From the NCBI GenBank assembly GCA_030539595.1, contig JAUNXW010000127.1:1-5043 (forward strand): a DNA stretch of 5,043 nucleotides, written 5' to 3'. This document shows positions 1 through 4,845 of this stretch, piece by piece. The first letter of the stretch is position 1. The number at the start of each line of letters is the position of its first letter. Under the pieces are notes generated by a model, which was not told the DNA's origin, searched no databases, and saw nothing but the letters and a program-made list of their open reading frames with translations. A program made the position numbers and the translations under genes. Source of the stretch: Methanocorpusculum sp. GTDB taxonomy: Archaea > Halobacteriota > Methanomicrobia > Methanomicrobiales > Methanocorpusculaceae.

Positions 1-126
1 ACAAATTGCAATCTCAAATTAATTTTAATATCTGAATCTACTATTGGACAGGCTCCGGGACAAACTCATCCAATCATAACTCATCACAAACAATTATACT
101 GCCCACGCACAAACAATTACTGCAAT
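1..126 (+). promoter_or_regulatory. gfcR promoter and candidate operator region
   Basis: AT-rich region upstream of the regulator gene. A possible box A (aattatac, 92-99) lies about 30 bases before the ATG and would give a leaderless or nearly leaderless mRNA, which fits the lack of a Shine-Dalgarno site before 127. A second AT-rich candidate (aattttaatatc, 21-32) would give a longer leader. Short words recur: acaaac at 60, 86 and 109; aactcatc at 63-70 and 78-85; and the 12-mer cacaaacaatta at 85-96 and 108-119, flanking the first box A. Repeats 23 bases apart sit on roughly the same helix face and could be operator half-sites, perhaps for autoregulation. That role is inference. Confidence 0.45.
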
Positions 127-741
127 ATGTCATCACTCGAAGAACTCATGGCAAAAGCGAAAGACCTCCACTCTGACGGACACACCGTAGACCAGATAGC
201 GGACGAACTCAGCTTATCAACCGACACAATAACATGGCTCTTAACTCAGGGCAAAGCAGGCTCGGCAGCACCAAAAGATGTACACATTGACTGGACAGTT
301 GTCAGCTCCAGCACAACACTCCTTGGAGGAATGGCATCCATGCTCATGGCAAACTTCGAAAGCAGATGTCACTCAAACGACGACGACTGCGACTGCGAAG
401 GACTTGATGCAGTCATTGGTGTCTCAGTCTCCGGTGTCCCCCTTGCCACATTAATGGCAACCGAAGACGGACTTGACCTCGCTATCTACCACCCGTCAAA
501 ACACAATCCGGAAGGAAAAACAGGTTCTGTATCAGGCAACTTCGCAAAAATCACAGGCAGGAGATGCTTAATCGTCGACGACTGCATAACAACCGGCAAC
601 ACCCTCACAGAAATCGTCGACTATCTCAGAAGACACAAAGCCGAACCTGTTGGAATCTGCGTCATCTTCGACAAGCGCGGTATAAAAGAAATTGAAGGAG
701 TTCCTGTTTACTCTCTCTTCACAATCAAGCGCATCGACTGA
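127..741 (+). CDS. gfcR: GfcR-type regulator: HTH plus orotate phosphoribosyltransferase-like domain
   Basis: Predicted DNA-binding regulator of the archaeal PyrE-like/GfcR family, 204 residues, the usual length. Residues about 5-40 form a helix-turn-helix (AKDLHSDGHTVDQIADELSL followed by STDTITWLL). Residues about 55-204 form a type I phosphoribosyltransferase fold. The PRPP-binding loop is at 150-159 (VDDCITTGNT), the flexible-loop region at about 121-139 (YHPSKHNPEGKTGSVSGNF), and a conserved GVPLATLMATE-type segment at 103-113. In haloarchaea, GfcR activates central carbon (glycolytic/gluconeogenic) genes. In methanogens the ligand and targets are less clear, so the role here is by family. 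It is probably a sensor rather than a pyrimidine biosynthetic enzyme, because of the fused HTH. An acidic, Cys-rich insert (C81, H82, C88, C90) lies between the HTH and the catalytic core. No SD precedes the ATG, and the start is supported by the intact HTH beginning there. C-ending codons predominate. The gene is probably monocistronic, since the next gene has its own promoter. Confidence 0.88.
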   Translation: MSSLEELMAKAKDLHSDGHTVDQIADELSLSTDTITWLLTQGKAGSAAPKDVHIDWTVVSSSTTLLGGMASMLMANFESRCHSNDDDCDCEGLDAVIGVSVSGVPLATLMATEDGLDLAIYHPSKHNPEGKTGSVSGNFAKITGRRCLIVDDCITTGNTLTEIVDYLRRHKAEPVGICVIFDKRGIKEIEGVPVYSLFTIKRID

Positions 742-765
742 AACCGCAACATCGAATACAATAAG

Positions 766-773
766 TATATATA
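766..773 (+). promoter_or_regulatory. box A (TATA) of thermosome gene
   Basis: tatatata sits 50 bases before the thermosome ATG, preceded by a purine-rich stretch (aataag) that could be the BRE. Initiation about 25 bases downstream would give a leader of roughly 25-30 bases that includes the SD site. This argues for transcription independent of gfcR. Confidence 0.65.
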
Positions 774-807
774 GACTTACAATCCACATTTTTAGCATAT
801 TATTTAC

Positions 808-813
808 AGGTGA
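808..813 (+). promoter_or_regulatory. Shine-Dalgarno site of thermosome gene
   Basis: aggtga matches the archaeal 16S anti-SD core and ends 9 bases before the ATG at 823. It fixes that start. It contrasts with gfcR, the 93-residue orphan and the glycosyltransferase in this window, none of which shows an SD. Confidence 0.75.
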
Positions 814-822
814 ATATGTAAC

Positions 823-2415
823 ATGGCAAACAAACCAAGTGCAAATCAGCCGATTGTTATTTTAAAGGATAACGTTGAGCACGTTCCCGGACAGGAAGCT
901 CTGCGCTCCAATATTATGGCAGCCAAAGTTCTCGGCAACACCGTCAGAACCACTCTCGGCCCGCGCGGTATGGATAAGATGCTCGTAACTCAGGGAAGCG
1001 ACGACATTGTTGTAACAAACGACGGAGCAACAATTCTCCACCAGATTCACGTTGAGCACCCCGGAGGAAAACTTGTCGTTGAGGTCGCAGAAACTCAGGA
1101 CAGCGAATGCGGCGACGGAACAACAACAGCGGTTGTTTTGGTCGGCTCACTTATGGAACAGGCTGAAAAATTAATTGACAGCGGCGTTCACGCATCAATT
1201 ATTGCGAAGGGATTCAATCTCGGTATGGAAAAAGCTCTTGAGATTGTCAACGGTCTTGCAATTGATGTAACACCGAAAGACAAGGCAATGCTTAAGCAGA
1301 TTGCAAAGACAGCCATGACCGGCAAATCTATTGAGATGATTAACGAGAAGGCTTCCGATGTTGTTGTTGAGGCTGTTACAACCGTTGCTGAAAAAGACGG
1401 CAAAAAGACAGTCGTTGACGAGGGAGACATTCTTGTTAAGAGCAAGCGTGCCGAATCAATGGAAGCAGAACTTGTCAAGGGAATTTTAATCGACAAGATG
1501 AGAGTTGATTCGCTTATGCCGAAGAAAATCAGCGGTGTTCGTGCGGCGTTTATTTCAGGTCCTCTTGAGATTACAAAGACACAGACTAAGTCGAAGATTA
1601 AGATTAATTCGGCAGACCAGCTTCTTGCTTTCTCTGACGCGGAGCGTGCAACTCTTAAGAAGATGGCGGACAAGTTTGCCGAAATGGATGTTAATGTTGT
1701 TCTCTGTCAGAAAGGTATTGCCGACCCGGTTCAGTATTATCTTGGTGAGCACAAGATTTACGCGCTTGAGTTTGTTCCCGAAAAGGATGTTGCATACGCG
1801 GCAAAAGCAATGGGCGGTCAGGTTGTTAACAAGCCCGAAGACCTTACCGATGATTTAATCGGTGTCGCAGGAGAGCTTGAGATGCTTGAAGACCTTGAGA
1901 TGACGAAGATTTCAAAGTGCAAGAACCCCAAGGCTGTTACAATTCTTCTTAAGGGTTCTTCACAGCACCTTGTTGATGAGCTTGAGAGAGCTATTGAGGA
2001 TGCAAAGCGTGTTGTTCAGGATGTTGTTGAGGACGGAGCATATACAATCGGCGGAGGTTCTGTTGAGGCTGAGCTTGCTCTGAGACTTCGTGAGTATGCG
2101 ACAACAGTCGGCGGACGTGTTCAGCTTGCTATTGAGGGATATGCTAAGGCTTTTGAAATTATCCCGAAGACACTTGCAGAGAACTCAGGTTTCGACACGG
2201 TCGATAAGGTTATTGATCTCCGTCAGGCTCACGCAAACGGTGAGAAATACGCAGGTCTTGATGTGTTTACCGGTAAGGTCGTTGATATGAAGGCGGCAGG
2301 GGTTGTTGAGCCGAAACGCGTTAAACGTCAGGCAATTCAGAGTTCTTCCGAGACCGCTATGATTCTTATCCGTGTCGACGATATGATGGTGTCTAAGGGC
2401 GCCGGTCAGATGTAA
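823..2415 (+). CDS. Thermosome subunit (group II chaperonin)
   Basis: ATP-driven cytosolic protein-folding machine subunit that assembles into a double ring with a built-in lid. The length, 530 residues, is near the family norm of about 540-550. The equatorial domain (about 1-145 and 405-525) has LGPRGMDKML (45-54), NDGATIL (66-72), GDGTTTAVVL (97-106, phosphate-binding D98) and GGGSVEAELA (410-419). Intermediate segments are at about 146-215 and 370-404, with the probable ATPase Asp at D393 (IEDAK) and the CKNPKAVTILLKG strand. The apical domain is about 216-369 and includes VVLCQKGIADPVQYYL. The C-terminal ring-closure motifs (GYAKAFEIIPKTLAEN, FTGKVVDM, VEPKRVK) are present. Oddities are a short tail ending GAGQM rather than a GGM-rich repeat, GG at 81-82 where AA is usual, C96 just before the GDGTTT motif (usually Val), and divergent apical and KGSSQHLVDE segments. 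It may be a divergent paralogous subunit; thsA or thsB cannot be assigned from sequence alone. Leu codons shift from CTC to CTT near 1070. It has its own promoter and SD, and oligo-T terminates it. Confidence 0.95.
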   Translation: MANKPSANQPIVILKDNVEHVPGQEALRSNIMAAKVLGNTVRTTLGPRGMDKMLVTQGSDDIVVTNDGATILHQIHVEHPGGKLVVEVAETQDSECGDGTTTAVVLVGSLMEQAEKLIDSGVHASIIAKGFNLGMEKALEIVNGLAIDVTPKDKAMLKQIAKTAMTGKSIEMINEKASDVVVEAVTTVAEKDGKKTVVDEGDILVKSKRAESMEAELVKGILIDKMRVDSLMPKKISGVRAAFISGPLEITKTQTKSKIKINSADQLLAFSDAERATLKKMADKFAEMDVNVVLCQKGIADPVQYYLGEHKIYALEFVPEKDVAYAAKAMGGQVVNKPEDLTDDLIGVAGELEMLEDLEMTKISKCKNPKAVTILLKGSSQHLVDELERAIEDAKRVVQDVVEDGAYTIGGGSVEAELALRLREYATTVGGRVQLAIEGYAKAFEIIPKTLAENSGFDTVDKVIDLRQAHANGEKYAGLDVFTGKVVDMKAAGVVEPKRVKRQAIQSSSETAMILIRVDDMMVSKGAGQM

Positions 2416-2424
2416 ATATAATAT

Positions 2425-2681
2425 CTATATTTTTCTTTTTTTTGTGTGTATGCTGCACTCATAAGGAGTTTCGTCAATAGTGGAATCAGCCGAATATATT
2501 AATCTATGACTAATTGTTTCCTGTATTGTAATTTTTCGTGATGTACCCGACGCTAAATAATTCCGAAGAAAAAATCTTGTCCAACGAATTCACATAACGA
2601 TTCAAAAACATTCTGTTTACTCGCAAGCCTAATGTCTTGCTCAGCTAAAGATGCTAAAACATCTCGCCTCAGCTGAGAAAC
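2425..2681 (-). pseudogene. Possible decayed minus-strand ORF, unidentified
   Basis: Two overlapping minus-strand open frames without usable start codons read like protein. The first spans 2681-2553 (42 codons then TAG; contains QLRRDVLASLAEQDIRL and FESLCEFVGQDFFFG). The second is in another frame, 2589-2425 (54 codons then TAG; contains KITIQETISHRLIYSAD and IDETPYECSIH). A TAG lies just upstream of the first frame, with a further nine open codons above that. Together they could be a gene broken by a nonsense change and a frameshift. I do not recognise a family. The first frame fully overlaps the hairpin cluster at 2623-2692, so one of the two readings may be a by-product of the other, or both may be chance. 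Confidence 0.22.
2430..2443 (+). terminator. oligo-T terminator after thermosome
   Basis: Five T, one C, then eight T begin 15 bases after the stop codon without a strong preceding hairpin. This is the usual archaeal U-rich termination signal. Confidence 0.6.
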
Positions 2682-2739
2682 CTAAAGGTTTCCGCATTGA
2701 ACAAACTTGAATCATCATATCCAATCCGATGTCTTTTTT
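2587..2739 (+). ncRNA. Candidate small structured RNA with three abutting hairpins
   Basis: Hairpin A pairs gcaag (2623-2627) with cttgc (2636-2640). Hairpin B pairs tcagct (2641-2646) with agctga (2671-2676) and has an inner stem agatg/catct (2649-2653/2660-2664). Hairpin C pairs gaaacc (2677-2682) with ggtttc (2687-2692). The three abut without spacer bases, so they could stack coaxially. Their loops are cctaatgt, ctaaaa and taaa, and each loop with its closing base carries a CTAA-like core. A possible box A (ctaaataatt, 2553-2562) and a run of six T (2734-2739) would bound a transcript of about 150 bases; the ends given are estimates. No known archaeal RNA family is recognised. A repeat element or a fossil coding stretch on the other strand is the alternative. 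Confidence 0.3.
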
Positions 2740-2751
2740 AAATTCCAGAGC

Positions 2752-2785
2752 ATATCAAATAAAGACGCGCACATAATATCTGTGC
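2752..2785 (+). promoter_or_regulatory. Probable tRNA-Ser promoter region
   Basis: Two AT-rich box A candidates precede the tRNA: aaataaag (2757-2764) and ataatat (2773-2779). The first gives better spacing for a start a few bases upstream of the mature 5' end at 2798. The second lies inside a small inverted repeat, gcaca (2769-2773) and tgtgc (2781-2785). I cannot decide between them. Confidence 0.35.
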
Positions 2786-2797
2786 ACTGATTAGCCT

Positions 2798-2881
2798 GCC
2801 GAGGTAGTCTAGTCCGGAAGGGCGGTGGCCTCGAAAGCCTCTGGTGGTGACACCTCGGGAGTTCAAATCTCCCCCTCGGCG
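2798..2881 (+). tRNA. tRNA-Ser (anticodon CGA)
   Basis: Class II tRNA reading UCG serine codons. The acceptor stem gccgagg (2798-2804) pairs perfectly with cctcggc (2874-2880), and the discriminator is G2881, as expected for serine. The D stem is gtc/ggc (2807-2809/2821-2823). The anticodon loop is ctcgaaa (2830-2836) with CGA at 2832-2834. The long variable arm has stem ggtg/cacc (2843-2846/2851-2854). The T stem is gggag/ctccc around ttcaaat (2857-2873). There is no intron and CCA is not encoded, so it is added post-transcriptionally. The anticodon stem gtggc/gcctc (2825-2829/2837-2841) contains one T-T mismatch at its second pair; everything else is canonical. Confidence 0.95.
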
Positions 2882-2886
2882 CTTCA

Positions 2887-2898
2887 TTTTTTATTTTT
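2887..2898 (+). terminator. oligo-T terminator after tRNA-Ser
   Basis: Six T, one A and five T start six bases after the mature 3' end. This is a typical archaeal terminator for a single tRNA transcription unit. Confidence 0.65.
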
Positions 2899-3000
2899 AA
2901 GTTTTATTTCGCCATATTTCAGAGCGCATAAATTTATTTTTAGTTTTGTAAAGCAGGTATATAATGACAATTATTTTTGAATTGATATTTCGTGATATAT

Positions 3001-3061
3001 GATAAATTTCAGAAATTATCACAATAAGATATATATATGATTAAATCATAATTTGAATTAT
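3001..3061. promoter_or_regulatory. Cluster of inverted repeats upstream of orphan gene
   Basis: Three inverted repeats lie in 61 bases just upstream of the box A at 3068: an imperfect one at 3001-3020 (gataaattt, ca, gaaattatc), a perfect 15-base palindrome at 3036-3050 (tatgatt, a, aatcata), and a perfect one at 3048-3061 (ataatt, tg, aattat). They could be binding sites for a dimeric regulator. The region is very AT-rich, so chance palindromes are likelier than usual. The rest of 2899-3067 shows no gene, apart from a box A-like tatataat (2958-2965) leading only to a 12-codon frame. Confidence 0.35.
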
Positions 3062-3067
3062 ACTCAG

Positions 3068-3076
3068 TATATATAA
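3068..3076 (+). promoter_or_regulatory. box A (TATA) of orphan gene
   Basis: tatatataa lies about 38-46 bases before the ATG at 3114. Initiation about 26 bases downstream would leave a leader of roughly 15 bases without an SD site. Confidence 0.55.
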
Positions 3077-3113
3077 ATCAATACTGTTTATTCCCTTAAA
3101 AATTGGTACAAAA

Positions 3114-3395
3114 ATGGACTCATACGAAGTACGTAAAGAAAGCGAGCGGTGTTTTACTGTTACTGTTACGAGTCCGAAAAATCTTGAATGGAAGCCGCTG
3201 GATTCAAGCGGAATTAACATTGTCAATAAAAACTGCACTACAAACAGTAACGGTAAAAACTATTCATGGACTCTTGAGGTGGATGAGCCGGGCTTATATG
3301 AGCTGAGGATGATTCACCAGAGTTTCGACGGCGTATTCAAAAAAATTGTTATCCCAATTATTGCTGATTCGGCATTAACAAGAAACACGGTATGA
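3114..3395 (+). CDS. Orphan small protein, probably beta-rich, function unknown
   Basis: A 93-residue protein that I do not recognise. No signal peptide or membrane segment is seen, so it is probably cytosolic. The sequence alternates short hydrophobic strands with turns: CFTVTVTS (13-20), INIVNK (34-39), YSWTLEVDEPGLYELRMIHQ (50-69) and FKKIVIPIIAD (75-85). The pattern WTLEV-DEPG-LYELRMI followed by a final strand suggests an Ig-like or chagasin-like beta sandwich; that fold is a guess from pattern, not a family match. It has its own TATA box and a following oligo-T, so it is monocistronic. No SD is seen, and an upstream TTG in another frame was not preferred. It is preceded by a palindrome cluster that could control it. 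Codon use mixes C/G- and T/A-ending codons like its neighbours, so there is no clear sign of transfer. Confidence 0.65.
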   Translation: MDSYEVRKESERCFTVTVTSPKNLEWKPLDSSGINIVNKNCTTNSNGKNYSWTLEVDEPGLYELRMIHQSFDGVFKKIVIPIIADSALTRNTV

Positions 3396-3418
3396 ATATC
3401 GGATTTTCCGAGTTCATC

Positions 3419-3424
3419 TTTTTT
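3419..3424 (+). terminator. oligo-T terminator after orphan gene
   Basis: Six T begin 24 bases after the stop. A second T run (3497-3502) follows an imperfect inverted repeat (3442-3451 with 3486-3496) and may act as a back-up terminator before the convergent glycosyltransferase gene. Confidence 0.45.
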
Positions 3425-3439
3425 ATAAGAGTTTGTACA

Positions 3440-3519
3440 ATCGTCTAATCTAATATTTAAATTAATTTGGGATTGCGATTTTTTGAGATTTAGACGTTTT
3501 TTGTGCCTGCATCGTCTAA
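3440..3519. repeat. CGTCTAA motif in three copies, alternating orientation
   Basis: atcgtctaa occurs at 3440-3448 and 3511-3519, and its inverse ttagacg at 3490-3496. The middle copy can therefore pair with either flanking copy: cgtctaatct with agatttagacg (one bulge), or ttagacg with cgtctaa. On the plus strand the first pairing is followed directly by a T run and would resemble a terminator stem-loop with a 34-base loop. Confidence 0.4.
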
Positions 3520-3576
3520 GGCAACGCAGACTTGTTTACCGTTGTAACTGCCCCTACGCAAATCATAAGATTGACC
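3490..3576 (-). pseudogene. Short gene-like remnant, unidentified
   Basis: A minus-strand open frame of 28 codons (3576-3493, TAA at 3492-3490) lies directly behind a TAA stop at 3579-3577 and has no ATG; the only possible start is a TTG at 3561-3559. It reads like a natural protein C terminus (YDLRRGSYNGKQVCVALDD, then AGTKNV). It is more GC-rich than the AT-rich spacer around it, which hints at a coding fossil rather than random sequence. I cannot name the family. It lies 13 bases behind the glycosyltransferase stop and could be the tail of a deleted gene. Chance is the main alternative. Confidence 0.25.
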
Positions 3577-3589
3577 TTATCAAAACTAA

Positions 3590-4684
3590 CTATTTTTGCG
3601 TCTCTTCTATAATTCTGCAGGCGTTGATGCATCCGTTCTGTTCTTCAAACAAATGAGTAAGGGACACAGGTTTCATTTCAAGCGCTCTGTCTATTGCCCC
3701 GCTCAGAATTTCTTTCGTAATTGTGTCTCCGCGAATCATAATTCCCGCAGACATTTTTTCAATTTTAAGTCCGTTGTTTCCCTGCTCAGGATGATACGGG
3801 TCAATTATCATAATCACAGGCTTGTTGAAATAAAGCGACTCGTGCAGAGTTGTGAGCCCGCCGTGAAGAATAGTGACACTCGCTTTTGCCATATGGGGAT
3901 AAAGCGACTGAATGTATTCAGAGGTTTTGAAATTTGAACTCTCCTTTGGAAGACCCGGCGAAGTTGAAAAGACTTCAAAGAGAATATCTTTTTTTTCTTC
4001 CGCAATCTCTTTGAGCATCGCATACATTGGCATCTTAAACGGCTCTCCTCCGAAACTCGCAAAAACCGATTCACGCGAAGTCTGATGGGATTTAATGTCG
4101 TCATCAAGAATTGGACCTATAAACCTGAATTTATTTTTGTGTTTTTCCTTTATGTCAAAATTAAATTCGCTGACCGTGTTCGGTTCTGCAAAATCAGGAA
4201 CAAGAACCGCTTTGGGAATTGTAACAAGATATCTGCCGATGACAGCTCCAAAGAGTTTCCAATATACCGCATCGGGAAACGCAAGCGATGAAAAATGATT
4301 CTGATTGGTTATGAAAAATACCGGTATTCCAAGAGTTTTGGCAGCGACACCCGCAGCAAACATTGTGTCGCAGATTAGAACGTCGATGTTTTTATTTTTG
4401 AGAATTTTTCTGATGCCGAAAAATGATTTGAGGAGGGCTTTTGGAATCCCAATTGACGATGATACTGTCTTTGCCAAATCAAAATATCCGCCGTCGCCTT
4501 CAAGAGTTACCTCGCGGCAGGTTTCAAAGAGCTCAAAGTCCCCTTGTTTTTTTATGAACGAGTAGCCTTTTGCGTAAGCCGCGAACAAACATGTGTGTCC
4601 CTGCTTTTGAAGATATTTCGCGAGTTTGGTTGAGCGTGAAGCATGACCAAGCCCTTCACCGCAGACGACAAAAAGGATTCTCAT
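3590..4684 (-). CDS. Two-domain glycosyltransferase (GT-B fold, MJ1255/VC2487-like)
   Basis: Predicted nucleotide-sugar-dependent transferase of 364 residues with the GT-B two-Rossmann layout shared by GT1 and GT28/MurG-like enzymes. The N-terminal acceptor domain starts with MRILFVVCGEGLGHASRSTK; its glycine-rich GEGLGHASR (9-17) is the hallmark of this group. IDVLICDTMFAAGVAAKTLG (100-119) is a second Rossmann strand-helix with an Asp. The C-terminal donor domain (about 186-364) has FASFGGEP (208-215), ILHGGLTTLHES (272-283), which matches the HGG/G-E nucleotide-sugar-binding motif, and DPYHPEQGNN (295-304). No signal peptide or membrane span is seen, so it is probably cytosolic or peripheral. 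Substrates are unknown; cell-surface glycan or glycolipid synthesis is a reasonable inference. No SD is present at ATG 4684, and a box A candidate at 4711-4720 suggests a leaderless transcript. The gene lies 50 bases downstream of the microprotein gene, so it could also be reached by read-through. Confidence 0.85.
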   Translation of the reverse strand: MRILFVVCGEGLGHASRSTKLAKYLQKQGHTCLFAAYAKGYSFIKKQGDFELFETCREVTLEGDGGYFDLAKTVSSSIGIPKALLKSFFGIRKILKNKNIDVLICDTMFAAGVAAKTLGIPVFFITNQNHFSSLAFPDAVYWKLFGAVIGRYLVTIPKAVLVPDFAEPNTVSEFNFDIKEKHKNKFRFIGPILDDDIKSHQTSRESVFASFGGEPFKMPMYAMLKEIAEEKKDILFEVFSTSPGLPKESSNFKTSEYIQSLYPHMAKASVTILHGGLTTLHESLYFNKPVIMIIDPYHPEQGNNGLKIEKMSAGIMIRGDTITKEILSGAIDRALEMKPVSLTHLFEEQNGCINACRIIEETQK

Positions 4685-4710
4685 TGATTAGAAGAAATAT
4701 TATCCGTGAG

Positions 4711-4720
4711 ATAATAAAAT
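4711..4720 (-). promoter_or_regulatory. box A candidate for glycosyltransferase
   Basis: Read on minus, attttattat lies 26-35 bases before the ATG at 4684. This spacing predicts initiation at or within a few bases of the start codon, in keeping with the absence of an SD site. Confidence 0.4.
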
Positions 4721-4734
4721 GATAACTGTTGGCA

Positions 4735-4845
4735 TTATTCTTTTTTTAAATTCCTAACAGCAAGCCTGATGATTTTAATTAACAGCACCAGACCGACTGC
4801 CGCAAAAACCGCGTATAAAAAATATTGAATGATTATAAAAATCAT
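4735..4845 (-). CDS. Single-span membrane microprotein coupled to M42 peptidase
   Basis: A 36-residue ORF. Residues 2-25 form one hydrophobic helix (MIFIIIQYFLYAVFAAVGLV at 1-20, continuing LLIKII), followed by a basic tail with R28, R31, K34, K35 and a final E. By the positive-inside rule the tail should be cytosolic. The start ATG (4845-4843) shares its A with the TGA stop of the upstream peptidase (tgatg), the classic geometry of translational coupling. This supports a real gene despite its size and weak SD context. I recognise no family. It may anchor or regulate the peptidase, or be an independent small membrane protein; function is unknown. TAA is at 4737-4735, and an A-rich run codes the lysines near the end. 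Confidence 0.6.
   Translation of the reverse strand: MIFIIIQYFLYAVFAAVGLVLLIKIIRLAVRNLKKE

Noticed and set aside
568..798. 76-residue minus-strand frame over the gfcR end and the spacer
   Set aside because: It overlaps the conserved PRPP-loop coding region, has no promoter or RBS, and is of low complexity; it is a shadow frame.
1188..1673. 161-residue minus-strand open frame inside the thermosome gene
   Set aside because: It is antisense to a strongly supported chaperonin frame, shows no family motif, and arises from the codon bias of the plus strand.
2480..2509. Nine-codon frame starting GTG behind an aaggag SD-like site
   Set aside because: The SD-like match and spacing are fair, but nine codons with no downstream plus-strand gene to attenuate cannot be supported.
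2541..2597. 18-codon ATG frame in the spacer after the thermosome
   Set aside because: No SD, no clear promoter and no recognisable product.
2651..2710. 19-codon ATG frame running through hairpins B and C
   Set aside because: The strong pairing explains the sequence better; there is no SD and the frame is too short to judge.
2798..2881. Integration site (att) at the tRNA-Ser 3' end
   Set aside because: No second copy of the tRNA 3' end and no integrase are visible in the window.
2964..3002. 12-codon ATG frame behind an aggt and a TATA-like site
   Set aside because: Far too short, and the TATA-like element overlaps the putative start region.
3440..3519. CRISPR-like spacing of the CGTCTAA repeats
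   Set aside because: Repeats are 7-9 bases, in mixed orientation and unevenly spaced; this is not a CRISPR array.
3814..4107. 97-residue minus-strand frame inside the glycosyltransferase
   Set aside because: It is an alternate frame of a well-supported gene, rich in Arg/Phe/Ser as expected for a shadow.
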